From O2-02-FULL-42-9 sp038043025 (GTDB taxonomy: Bacteria; Pseudomonadota; Gammaproteobacteria; UBA12402), in contig JBBTCW010000043.1 of the NCBI GenBank assembly GCA_038043025.1, positions 1-29,036 on the forward strand: a stretch of 29,036 nt of DNA, written 5' to 3'. Made by a program: the position numbers and the translations under genes. Positions 15,701-21,920 of this stretch are shown here, one piece after another. The notes beneath the pieces are model-generated. The model had not been told where the DNA came from. It did no database searches and saw nothing but the letters and a program-made list of their open reading frames with translations. Within the stretch, counting starts at the first letter, position 1. Each line of letters starts with the position of its first letter.

Positions 15701-18616
15701 ATAACGATATTCAGTTACACTACCCGGCGCTTTTATGACAAAGCGCTCGTGACCATCAGCATCGTAAACATAATGATAAGTCTCATCACTTGAAGACGAT
15801 ATTAATAACGCAGCAACCGCATCCGGCGTTGGCGTTCCAAATAAAATGGTATTATTAACCGTGATCGCATATTTTATTTTTTGAATACGCTGCCCATTGG
15901 CATCAAACCGACGCTCGACAACACCCCCCGCCGCATCAATGACAAATCGTTTATTGCCCGCCGCATCAAACACACAGCCCGATTTGCCGCCATTGCCATT
16001 AGTCTCCATCACACAACGATCTAATGCATCATAAATTTTATCGACCACAATAATGTTTAACCGATCGGGGTACGCTGCACTTTGTGGCTCAAGCGTCAAC
16101 CGTGTTAAACGACCCAGTGTATCATAAGTCGTCATTTCCTCTCGCTGATCCGGTTGCGCTGCATCGCCACGCATACGATAAGTTTGTTTTTGTTGCGCAT
16201 TGTATTGGTACAGTGTTTGTAAATGTAACCCCTTTGGATGTACGGCATCTTTTTGATTAACCACCTTCCGCAATTTTTGACCACAACGATTAAGATCAAA
16301 ATACACCAACACACCCGATGGATTAATCTGACCCACTTCCCGCTCCTGACTATCACGCAAATATCGTGTTGTCAGTTGTAATCCATTAGGATCTTCTAAC
16401 TGAATGACCATAAAACCGGCCGCATCATACTGATACAGCGTTTTCAAGCCAAGCGCATCAACATAGCTGAGACGACCACCCATTAAATCATACGTTGAAA
16501 CCGTACGATTTCCCAATGCATCAACGGTTGTCAACACGCTGCCACCCGCATCATACGCCATCGCTGTTTTTTGCCCTATTGCATCAACATGCAAAATCGT
16601 TTGACCAAACACATTAGTTTGTACTATTTCTTTAGAACCTAACGGAGAAGTAATCGTATGTGTGCGATCAACGTGATTATATTGATGTTGTATCGTTGCC
16701 TCGAGCGCATCCATGTCTGTTAATGCCCGACCAAATGCGTCGCGCGTGCGCTTCCGTGTTGCCTCGAGTGGATTTGTATAACAGATCTCTTGCGCCAATC
16801 GATCATAATCATATCGATGCACGCCACCCTTTGCATCGATTCGTTTAGTCACTTGACGTTGCGCATTTTGATATTCACGCGTTTCGGTTAACGCCAATCC
16901 TTCAGGATCCCGCACCGCTTTGACCTCAAGTCCACGCAAATCATATTCATGGGTAACTTTCAAAGTTTGCAAGTTATCAACGGGAAATAACTCAACTTCC
17001 ACTTCCCCAAACGCATTGCGCTGTGTTTCACGCGTATAATTTCCTGCATCCGTTTGTGCAACCACAAGCCCGCGACAATCGCGCTCCGTTTTATCCACGC
17101 TATCATGATCAACATCCCTCAACGCATGCAGCTGTTCAAAAAAAGGCGTCGTATAAAAACCGCCGGCCAACGCTGATAGTTGCGCCTTAGGATAAACGTT
17201 AGCATAACACCTCGTCTCCACGGAACGACCATCAAATGCATCGTAAACTTGTTCTGTGACAGCACCGAGTGGATTGATTGTAAAACATAACTGTCGTCTA
17301 TTATTATAATAATAGACCGTTCGATATCCCAAGGGGTTGATGTCGGAAAGCAATAATCCATCATCACTATACTGGTAAACTGTTGCCAACTGCCAGGGAT
17401 TTCTCATGGCACCTGACTGCGCAATCGCATTCGCACGTGGATTTAACTCCGCCACCATCTGCCCCCAACCATCAAATTTCTTTGACACCGCACGCGCCTG
17501 CGTCGAATCATCTAAATCATTTTCAACGTAGTACGTTTCATGACCCATCTCATCAAAACGATGAATCATAATTTTCTTAGCAGATGTAACGGTTTGAGTC
17601 CGTCGATTTAATAAATCATATTCATGTGTTTCACTTTGATCTTCTGCTGTCATAGCGGGTCGTAATTGATCCAATGTTTTTGCCGCATCAAATTCCACTT
17701 GTGCCGCATAATGTGTTTTTTTCAACAACAAGCCATTTGCAGACCAGGCATATTCCGTTAAATAGTTTTCAGCATTGACTTCACCTAATAACTGACCGCG
17801 CGCATCATAATAGAAATACGTATGCGCATCCTTCGCATCGGCAGCAGGTCGGATAAAAACATCCACCAATGCCATTGGCGTCGCATATTGGGTCTGTTCA
17901 GTCACCTTCCCCAACGCATTGCGCCGATATTCAATCACATATCCGGCCGCATCTTGTTCGCCAATCAGCTGGTTATCGGCCGCATAAAAATAGCGCGTCT
18001 CACGTGCGCCAGGGGACGAAATCAACAGCAATTCAATATTGGCCAAACAACGCGAGGTGTCTTTAGGTAATTTAATGGCATGGGCAATTTTTTTGGTTGT
18101 GCGACCCGCACTATCATAACAATGTTCAACAACGCCACCTTCGCCATCAATCTCAAATAATATTTGTCCCGCCGGATTGTATAACGTAGTCTGACATCGA
18201 TCTTTTGCACAGGGCTTAACATGCTGCAAAACCTGTTCTAACCTTGTATCACCAATATCAATTTGGTTGGCATAAACGATCGTATCCGTCAAACGATCGC
18301 GGTTATCATATATAAAACGCGTCACATATCCCGCGCAATTAACGGTTGCACTTAACTGATTTTTAGCATCATAATAATAAAAAGTTGGTTGTCCATCCGG
18401 TGCTTGTTGTTGAACTTGCCGACCGATCGCGTCGCGCGCTAACAACGTCTGGCGTATTTGCTGCGCAACCTGTGCTTTTGATGATTGTTGTCTGCCCGAT
18501 GCATCCCAAAATGTCCATTCGAAACGACCATTGGGTCGTGTAATCGCGTATTGACGCTGTGCATCATAATAGATATAAGTCGTTTGCTGATTTAAGCCAT
18601 CGATCTCTTGTTTCAC
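6320..18616 (-). CDS. giant Rhs/YD-repeat polymorphic toxin, C-terminal 4098-residue part
   Basis: Long tandem YD repeats (units like YDAxGR, ...xYATxID...) fill about residues 1-1840 and 2740-3400; in this family they build the cocoon-like shell that encloses a toxin tip. An OTU protease domain sits at about 1855-1980 and a beta-rich insertion at about 1990-2735. A LysM-like motif (QYVIKAGDTWKSIAEMSFGD, about 3420-3468), a proline-rich linker, a hydrophobic Gly/Ala segment (about 3517-3557), GGIDWNRVGDG and pretoxin sequence follow, then the tip (about 3975-4098). The LysM-to-hydrophobic order is known from large Rhs proteins of other proteobacteria. The frame is in phase with the upstream 529-residue ORF across a TAA and one Arg codon; the listed GTG start (18614-18616) has at best a weak GGA upstream. 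Usual Rhs toxins are about 1400-1600 residues. No PAAR or signal peptide is seen, so the export route is unclear. Confidence 0.9.
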   Translation of the reverse strand: MKQEIDGLNQQTTYIYYDAQRQYAITRPNGRFEWTFWDASGRQQSSKAQVAQQIRQTLLARDAIGRQVQQQAPDGQPTFYYYDAKNQLSATVNCAGYVTRFIYDNRDRLTDTIVYANQIDIGDTRLEQVLQHVKPCAKDRCQTTLYNPAGQILFEIDGEGGVVEHCYDSAGRTTKKIAHAIKLPKDTSRCLANIELLLISSPGARETRYFYAADNQLIGEQDAAGYVIEYRRNALGKVTEQTQYATPMALVDVFIRPAADAKDAHTYFYYDARGQLLGEVNAENYLTEYAWSANGLLLKKTHYAAQVEFDAAKTLDQLRPAMTAEDQSETHEYDLLNRRTQTVTSAKKIMIHRFDEMGHETYYVENDLDDSTQARAVSKKFDGWGQMVAELNPRANAIAQSGAMRNPWQLATVYQYSDDGLLLSDINPLGYRTVYYYNNRRQLCFTINPLGAVTEQVYDAFDGRSVETRCYANVYPKAQLSALAGGFYTTPFFEQLHALRDVDHDSVDKTERDCRGLVVAQTDAGNYTRETQRNAFGEVEVELFPVDNLQTLKVTHEYDLRGLEVKAVRDPEGLALTETREYQNAQRQVTKRIDAKGGVHRYDYDRLAQEICYTNPLEATRKRTRDAFGRALTDMDALEATIQHQYNHVDRTHTITSPLGSKEIVQTNVFGQTILHVDAIGQKTAMAYDAGGSVLTTVDALGNRTVSTYDLMGGRLSYVDALGLKTLYQYDAAGFMVIQLEDPNGLQLTTRYLRDSQEREVGQINPSGVLVYFDLNRCGQKLRKVVNQKDAVHPKGLHLQTLYQYNAQQKQTYRMRGDAAQPDQREEMTTYDTLGRLTRLTLEPQSAAYPDRLNIIVVDKIYDALDRCVMETNGNGGKSGCVFDAAGNKRFVIDAAGGVVERRFDANGQRIQKIKYAITVNNTILFGTPTPDAVAALLISSSSDETYHYVYDADGHERFVIKAPGSVTEYRYDFCGRPIETIHYATRIDCAQITDWTVAALQTTVQTSEDDRHTYKLYNEIGQCTYQIDPAGYVTQNKWNAVGKCTAIFTYATALDVLALSEITPAAIEAQLPFSDQDRATYTLCDAFNRPVFDINVNGYVTQHNYDAMGHEIMETRYARFIIVPINPTINTVAPALIADGQDCVMRTSYDAAGRKVGMTDGMARSELYTLDALGQCILRTDKAGYEWPAQFDRAGRKIYEYTPLVHVTSVVLDAAQLIANVSEGIIRTAYQYDSVGHEIVRTVAEGTPDARSIQMVYTASGLLTATVQGGVAIDDPMQAATLITDARPEKTVDLTSRKIYDGQKRLVVEIDEAGRSKYRVHDAAGLKYEIDEMGGVLEYQRNGFGEVVALVHYANPITIDPARDPAKWLLPEEVQVQSDAAVDRIVSLKYNRRGEKIESQKSPVVCYLPQMDVDTVAPVLLQPTTRWQYNAFGNVVMTTILVDAGTWSTKYFYLDPSGQPLATVDSLGYVTAYLRDFNGKVITQIEFATPITGIDFAEATLKGIQSAVIPSLQDRRVDKTYNCLGQLLTTTRKAAVTQKIQMQADGTPDFADKTPADLETTYQRDAFGRAFAITNPNGDIAYNYFNALGQAWVHVKVLRESQDATGQPVTYRPLTVFGHNAARDKVSMTHYADCSLAMNVQKPPLPIVGGEQTTLMLMDKRGLNIAIQEPEGALAFQSFTATRQKARRWQGVTDWVQDATDASVFEAGRFLHEERFTYDVHDQETLYVISYAGSALPEEARQIITAKQYNTFGEQSGEGPGDGTYPKYWYRDQAGRVYLTNDHNGVATVHLYDARDQETATIHAAELDLVSFLQHPAVLTHVHRDRVPLTLPITPASTAFARRRMMLPKIVGLTFRPVIGDGHCLYRAVTYYLTRGEDVRSLRELVAAELSQHIDAYQDFIPLPPGRRLEQYIADIRSTNAWASDLEITILAGVLRRPIVIIDPDGKLRNPDLARAYPEREPVFVCYNGHNHYDAFLLDGSRRAEEILAGLMQPHTPEHTDVTAGAVSRLYPSMPEFVAGSVARHAEITTPLSRDTQLMQLTQLPYAQVQRTDIIRDAEGNVLRQREPAFRRIKPGSALPLHVSLTVGKQYLAFGEYSVSWLAPTEKLLEPKIWVWPKGHEELKTPLNPVPKPVGDELRWGVDLSNAVTDLYEYFLAYYYRDPVTHALNTTPTSSAKGSFALDNNNTEGSYNLVTLIEDSSTLVLTGKTLSHDSIFERGPVGVELLKEGKRVALIGATATDVRGRYIVDLQDYETGQYTARPIYKYKTVGDPLKIGETAADGTTLQIHSPKIPALSQPDSETVLLVVRWEDLPLECEKLKICVTYKDYDYSADWKTNYAYREFETIVVDRQCTVNLPDCPGFFNGGGVLRVSLYAYDEKQALWYIGDANLPDPDYIGDFQPRSSEFVKISAPIIYVKSGSHSDGDQVVTVSDGSGNPVGIFGLRSWMNDGGRIDVSGYSVQLDWQFQLAELQSNPAALPTLPFMVQTHVASRQLIAQEISLHNFMMRGGGSSLFFSALAQWQFDQTLLNLNVLRVHYHFAFTKSSSPPTEIDFTDYLGRGGACPSRGIFELTGQYTPVMFGYDDAHFDRMQISLRADNGDLIPILDALPSRPVKSLPGYYFEEYYPDSSTLYLSPLPETIATLQLQYLDSSLGFTSVWRDLPNIQFCGYYLPSGQFSGHSAAVNINQLQVGVYKYRLSARDAEDRPVDLSAVATVNADGWVYGEFTARHGGDQCYVPDAQDDVYELVQPERSQVSDRWGNTLSVTDQLGHTIKYTYNHADKRLTETHPPVVNTHEDGTVSMECPVITYGYDALNQVIGKRDPNDHAMVHFRDAAGQAVRTVRADKVFHEMIRDGFGRPVALINAAGDRTLHVFDRRNKVTMRVDAEGMGQQYWHNEHGDRTSVTNGLNETTHFSYDGSGNVCITYQPQGQRAITVFDRNQQIAAQILPDGLSLSSALDFFGNELLHTDLGGAVTRLDRNHNQQVTRVTTLQRGDHGLYYADPTERALEDVPAQDMQKLYDEAGHLIFELNDGDGLTTGYTINAKSKRIGERFIAADGLVHQETQLTLDALDRVTRFEDICMVGLYSYDLASNRRHIQAYYVADGADAVARVDDWYTYDAGNNMVFVKAGMVEGVPTLSSGRGMQLLYDVRGWRVSETTLNAQEQVMVRTLTYQKNGLLDKAVRTDGQLINYTWDRAYRQINYHRGQDTQMTQSAWQRYFCCCAKTAGVGADESPLDQAFTFNHNAWTLSDIQTASGQHTTITYVEGSYDPSGYPVLQHTDIEGKLSEDLKTGYRRFDELKPYKVAGIAHWDDNQGPTEQVTLYVCYLSTGNVSSVEGADQNGFRAFITNSEGRITLKWNGERTDSGKLKREYFFYDPDGNPIARYGDFVDEATGRIRATPADVEFDLNFQAMAPVSIQPRQYVIKAGDTWKSIAEMSFGDGSFASQVAESAGYSVSDPAPVGMTITLVSEFRNMNHNWAGLYRPYDGAAIVGGYYPNIPIPYHPQPKPKHTSFFDEVLETFVEVAIMAFAASLAGPGAGILLEMLMGALGGAAGSVGEQLTAEALGDQHGGIDWNRVGDGALTGAASGAIGGELSQGKVVGALAKGNFVASLARSEISAVGMYGVEYGVGITKHFSMRALGATMAVATVQTVGDKGVSAMGGTPGTWSTDMGDAIVSGGASALGAVIMGDDINPNQLAAQMLGTALGTYAADRLMHTHEKYEVHEVQKKRQQDAAKRNPGNTGNKDIHAPTDFDDPREDPLYQASGSALNRNTRGLDIDLDAWQPVRTARPMTMFQSRERQLAIIKAQEDRRARAAGSSFARTANALYNFGLGFDDQILGDVESIGAHPWTSVWHGVEGVSSGIVHGAEFLYDASNAYERHFGDGYSASAARNFDRTVAGLEAGVSAFASSNNKAYLLGRGLGMLSEGAVVGAGLGLAVDATGSLMRVGLFGRVGVGSEGVVSGTAGVEPASSGLLQAIQSKGRIILIAKPGTEEYRYLEYFNAEANVGGEDLTHIVLKENPSKPAALEEFLHGTQHKLGIVDRLGTQGAEVHIKEFMIRHQSLLGLGQPDVDILQTLLERDRDVLTHMNNNYMGRW
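7605..7782 (-). repeat. Rhs segment duplicated at 5691-5868
   Basis: The part of the giant (GITKHFSMRALGATMA...GGTPGTWST) that is present again in the displaced fragment. It precedes the variable region of the giant and marks the likely crossover point for tip exchange. Confidence 0.8.
10380..12650 (-). other. beta-rich insertion between two YD-repeat blocks
   Basis: About 750 residues without the YD pattern, between the OTU domain and resumption of repeats (DRWGNTLSVTDQLGHTIKYTY). It reads as several beta-sandwich-like segments (ALIGATATDVRGRYIVDLQ, LRVSLYAYDEKQALWYIGD, LYLSPLPETIATLQLQYLD, GVYKYRLSARDAEDRPVDL). By eye the DNA is more AT-rich than the flanking YD-repeat DNA. It might be a receptor-binding or adhesion part; no family recognised. 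Confidence 0.45.
12670..13060 (-). other. OTU-type cysteine protease (deubiquitinase-like) domain in the Rhs giant
   Basis: About residues 1855-1980 of the giant. The OTU catalytic signature is complete: IGDGHCLYRAV gives the Asp (about 1862) and nucleophile Cys (about 1865). A central WASDLEITILAGVLRRPIVI matches the family's W...E.......L..PI.V core, and CYNGHNHYDAFLL provides the catalytic His (about 1973) before Tyr-Asp. OTU proteases cleave ubiquitin chains in eukaryotic cells and occur as bacterial effectors. Here the domain is inside the YD shell region, not at the exchangeable C terminus. Confidence 0.85.
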
Positions 18617-18619
18617 ACG

Positions 18620-18622
18620 TTA
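18620..18622 (-). other. in-frame TAA splitting the Rhs frame
   Basis: The minus strand reads TTT GAT GGA TTA TAA CGT GTG AAA CAA. YD-repeat text continues in the same frame on both sides (SFDGL, stop, RVKQEIDGLNQQ), where a normal unit has FDGLxRVKQEID. One codon therefore separates 529 and 4098 residues. Confidence 0.9.
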
Positions 18623-20209
18623 TAATCCATCAAACGATTGTTGCTGCGCTGTGGCTATTGTCGCACTTTGTTGTTCTGTTCGATTTAACACTTGGCCAAA
18701 CACATCTGGCACAAGAACAATTTGTGCCGCCTGTGCATCTAAAATGCCGTGACCCGCTGCGTCAATATGCACATATTGAATTGTTCTGACAACCTGCCCA
18801 CGCGCATTATACTGAAACTCTGTCAGCGAAATAGCTTGCGGATTTTGCGCCGCACACCACGCTTCTAATGCGGCTTGTGGTAAAGCAACGGTTGGCTGCG
18901 CTTGGCTTAAATCGTAATTCACGCCACAAAAAGTTTTTTGTGAAATACGATTACCCTGCGCATCATAAGCATATGCAGTCACAACACCCGTTGCGTTAAT
19001 TTCATAAACTAACTGACGCTGTGCATTATGCACATAATATGTTGTGAGTGGTTGCGCATCGAGATATCGCGTACGGCTGAACGGAACACCCTGATCATCA
19101 TGATAAACGCTTGTCATATTCCCCATCTCGTCCCGAGACTGTTGTAATAAGCCAAGATCATCATAAGTGTATCGTTTTGTGCTGATATCTGGGTTTGTAA
19201 CAGTCTGCAACTGGCCATCCGCCGTATAACCATAAGCGGTGTCCATATCCGCCTGCGTGAGATGTGTCAAATGCGCATTGACATCAAACTGAAATGAAAT
19301 CGTTTGTGATAAACCATCCGTTATCGTCGTCACCTGATCTTGATAACCAAACTGTGTTGTACGCCGTTCCCCATCCACAAATGTCTTCACACGATGCGTT
19401 TCATCATAGGTCATATCATATCTTGTACCATCCCCTTGCTGAACGGTTTGAAGATAGCCATCTGAGGAATTATATGCATAGGTAATATCATAGATTGTCT
19501 GTGCATCGACGGGGATATGTGTCGCGCTCAACCGGCCTTTTGCATCCCAATCATAATTCATCAATAATATGCGTTGTGTACCATCGTTAAAATAGATCGC
19601 TGTCTTTTGCGGAGTATAGTCAATTTTGTAAGACTGCCCAGAGGCGCCGGTAATGTTAGTTAGCCGATTTTGTGCGTCATACGCATACTGTAAGGCGCGT
19701 CCAGCCGCATCAACACGATCTGTTTGCAACCCATTTTCATCATAATGTTCGACAACACCGGTTTCCATTTGTTGCCGTATCCACGTTCCATTCGCCGCTC
19801 TAGTTAATGTCGCGGTACCATCCACGAGCCCTTTTGCAACATAACGTGCACTTGCTGCATCATAAGTATAAGTTGTCCGATGTCCATCTTCTTCTGTTAA
19901 ACTAACTGTACTACCAGCCGTATTAAGAGCACCCATCCCCGCCACTACTTGTTTGCCAACTGACAAACGCCAAGGCATCTCTGCTTGACTGTTGTAAACA
20001 TAACCGAGAGCAACCGAAAACCCCAAATCCATTAAGGTTTTAGTGTGATCACGCAAAAATAAATTACCATTGGCCACATTTATATGCAGTGATTGCTTGG
20101 CCTGACCCAGCGACTGTGTGGGGATCAACGTGCCGATGGCATCGAGCGAAGAACCATAACCGCCCAAACCATCACTACATATAGGGGTAAATAAAGAAGA
20201 AAAAGGCAT
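18620..20209 (-). CDS. giant Rhs/YD-repeat protein, N-terminal 529-residue part
   Basis: Starts at an ATG with a strong ribosome site (GGAGG at 20216-20220, 6 nt spacing). The N terminus (MPFSSLFTPICSDGLGG) has no signal peptide; then INVANGNLFLRDHTKTLMDL and FSVALGYVYNS match the usual opening of Rhs proteins (gene-specific head, then NxxTGNL and Y..N/TYNS). YD units follow (DAAGRALQYAYDAQNRL, TYDDLGLLQQSRDEMGNMT, VTAYAYDAQGNRISQ). It ends at a TAA lying in phase with the next ORF, so it is the front of one broken frame; a truncated product could be made alone. It is the first gene downstream of deoA, 207 bp from its stop, and likely has its own promoter in that gap, which I could not locate with confidence. 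Confidence 0.88.
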   Translation of the reverse strand: MPFSSLFTPICSDGLGGYGSSLDAIGTLIPTQSLGQAKQSLHINVANGNLFLRDHTKTLMDLGFSVALGYVYNSQAEMPWRLSVGKQVVAGMGALNTAGSTVSLTEEDGHRTTYTYDAASARYVAKGLVDGTATLTRAANGTWIRQQMETGVVEHYDENGLQTDRVDAAGRALQYAYDAQNRLTNITGASGQSYKIDYTPQKTAIYFNDGTQRILLMNYDWDAKGRLSATHIPVDAQTIYDITYAYNSSDGYLQTVQQGDGTRYDMTYDETHRVKTFVDGERRTTQFGYQDQVTTITDGLSQTISFQFDVNAHLTHLTQADMDTAYGYTADGQLQTVTNPDISTKRYTYDDLGLLQQSRDEMGNMTSVYHDDQGVPFSRTRYLDAQPLTTYYVHNAQRQLVYEINATGVVTAYAYDAQGNRISQKTFCGVNYDLSQAQPTVALPQAALEAWCAAQNPQAISLTEFQYNARGQVVRTIQYVHIDAAGHGILDAQAAQIVLVPDVFGQVLNRTEQQSATIATAQQQSFDGL

Positions 20210-20416
20210 ATATCACCTCCGGTTGCATCGAGCTTAATACCGAGAAAATGACATCCATGATAAATCAACTGATCAGTCCTACTGAAAAGTACCAATTTCA
20301 ACATAACTTGATTAGTTTGTTAGAATAACAGAAAAATAAAATTTCTGTGTAGGAAAAAAATAGTACTGCATGTAGGATATTTGCTCGTGTCCATTGGCAT
20401 TTTTTTGACAGATCTC
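20210..20416 (-). other. gap between deoA and the Rhs gene
   Basis: 207 bp carrying the right direct-repeat edge (20371-20416), a short repeated TGTAGGA (20347-20353 and 20371-20377), AT-rich DNA and the Rhs ribosome site. A promoter for the Rhs gene is expected here but no convincing -35/-10 pair stands out. Confidence 0.4.
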
Positions 20417-20663
20417 TTACCCGACCGTAACAACCTCCACTCCCAATCTCAAAAACTCAAATGCGTATTCAAGTTCCCCTTCCGATTCGCTATGAACGGT
20501 GAAAATCGCTTGGGATCGTTCGATAGAGTCGCCCACATGCACATGCAAATCAACACCGGCTGCTTTAGACGTCGGGGCGCCTGCTAATTTTGCCACACGA
20601 GCAATATATCGATTATCAATCGCAATAACTTTGCCCGATTTTTTGGCAATGTAGGGTTTAGTA
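20371..20663. repeat. right copy of 293-bp direct repeat flanking the island
   Basis: Covers the last ~247 bp of deoA and 46 bp past its stop. The left copy is 1794-2086, same orientation, about 93 percent identical by my count. This copy belongs to the complete gene. Confidence 0.85.
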
Positions 20664-21919
20664 TAACGTGCGATTGGAATCGTTCGCATTCCGCCCTGTG
20701 CTTCGCAAATGTTTTTGAATTTTTGTAACGCTTGCCCACTTTTTAATATCTCTGCGGCCAATTTTTTCCCTCGCCCTTTTCCTACTTTTGGTGAAAATTC
20801 TAATAACATACCGGCTAAGGTTAATGAATGATCGCGCAGATCTTTTGGCGCATCGGATGCGTTCTCTAACACTTTTAATACATCGCGTGCTTCTAATGAT
20901 GGACCAATGCCATTGCCAATCGGTTGTGTGCCGTCAGAAAATAAGACGCATATTTTAACGCCTAATTTTTTTTCCGCGGCTTGTAATATTTTTTTTAAAT
21001 AGCGAGCTTCTTTAAGATCGCGCACTTTCGCTGTCGAACCAATCGGAATATCAATTAAAATACGATTGGAGCCCGCGGCAATTTTTTTCGATAAAATGGA
21101 GGCGACCAACTGTCCACTGCTATCTAAATTCAGTGCGCGCTCAACCGCTATCAAAATATCATCGGCGGGACTTAACGAAACAGATCCGCCCCAAATGATG
21201 CAACCTTTTTCTTTGTTAACGACTGCTTGCATTTTCGCAAAATTTAAATCAACCGGTGCGAATACTTCCATTGTGTCAGCGGTGCCCGCAGATGAAGTGA
21301 TTGCGCGCGAAGATGTTTTTGGAATCATTAATCCAAATGCCGCAATAATGGGCACGACAATTAAGGTCGTGCGATTGCCGGGCAATCCGCCTACGCAATG
21401 TTTATCGACGACTAATTTTTCAGGCCAGGTAATGCGATCGCCAATGGCAATCATGCTTTCAGTTAATGCAATAATTTCATGTTGTTTTAATCGCTCACCC
21501 GCACAGGCGGTTAAAAACGCTGCGATGTGAACATCGGCATAATAACCTGCTGTAATATCTTTTACGATTTCATTTAATTCCGTTGCTTTTAAGGATTTCC
21601 CATAAATTTTCTTTCGCACATAACTTAATGAAGTGACCGGTAAAATATGCGAAATACAAATCGTTTCTCCGGTTTTCGCATTCAGTAATTTCCACGCATA
21701 TTCCGATAAGCCCGCCTCGCCGGGCTGCAATAAATCGGATGTGATCACGTTCAACGTGGCAATGATATGGCGATCGGCCATCGTGACTTTAACACGCGTG
21801 CGCGCTTCAAATCCTTCTGACGTGCAAACAGGGCTGTCTGTGCGCACATAGACAACGGTTTCTTTATAGGCTTCAATTCCTAATCGTCTCAGCGTTAAAC
21901 AAGCATGCACCGCATTCAT
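20417..21919 (-). CDS. deoA: thymidine phosphorylase family, type 2 (about 500 residues)
   Basis: Phosphorolysis of thymidine (or a related nucleoside or nucleotide) to base and sugar-1-phosphate in the cytoplasm. The sequence has the type-2 signature DKHCVGGLPGNRTTLIVVPI (about residues 168-187), which covers the Lys and Gly-rich phosphate site, then SSRAITSSAGTADTMEV. The glycosyltransferase helical region (ITAGYYADVHIAAFLTACA) and a C-terminal domain (SGKVIAIDNRYIARVAKLAG, VDLHVHVGD) are in place, and the N-terminal extension (LTLRRLGIEAYKETVVYVR) marks the archaeal/Legionella-like ~500-residue form rather than the ~440-residue E. coli DeoA. The ATG lies 1 nt after the stop of the beta-CASP gene, so the two form an operon. 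Related enzymes act as AMP phosphorylases, so the natural substrate is not certain. Its 3' end is duplicated at 1794-2086. Confidence 0.9.
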   Translation of the reverse strand: MNAVHACLTLRRLGIEAYKETVVYVRTDSPVCTSEGFEARTRVKVTMADRHIIATLNVITSDLLQPGEAGLSEYAWKLLNAKTGETICISHILPVTSLSYVRKKIYGKSLKATELNEIVKDITAGYYADVHIAAFLTACAGERLKQHEIIALTESMIAIGDRITWPEKLVVDKHCVGGLPGNRTTLIVVPIIAAFGLMIPKTSSRAITSSAGTADTMEVFAPVDLNFAKMQAVVNKEKGCIIWGGSVSLSPADDILIAVERALNLDSSGQLVASILSKKIAAGSNRILIDIPIGSTAKVRDLKEARYLKKILQAAEKKLGVKICVLFSDGTQPIGNGIGPSLEARDVLKVLENASDAPKDLRDHSLTLAGMLLEFSPKVGKGRGKKLAAEILKSGQALQKFKNICEAQGGMRTIPIARYTKPYIAKKSGKVIAIDNRYIARVAKLAGAPTSKAAGVDLHVHVGDSIERSQAIFTVHSESEGELEYAFEFLRLGVEVVTVG

Positions 21920-21920
21920 T

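Noticed and set aside
6678..18100. Many plus-strand open frames of 60-145 codons opposite the Rhs gene
   Set aside because: They are antisense to a clearly coding YD-repeat frame, have low-complexity or His/Pro/Ser-rich translations, no ribosome sites worth noting and no recognisable motifs.
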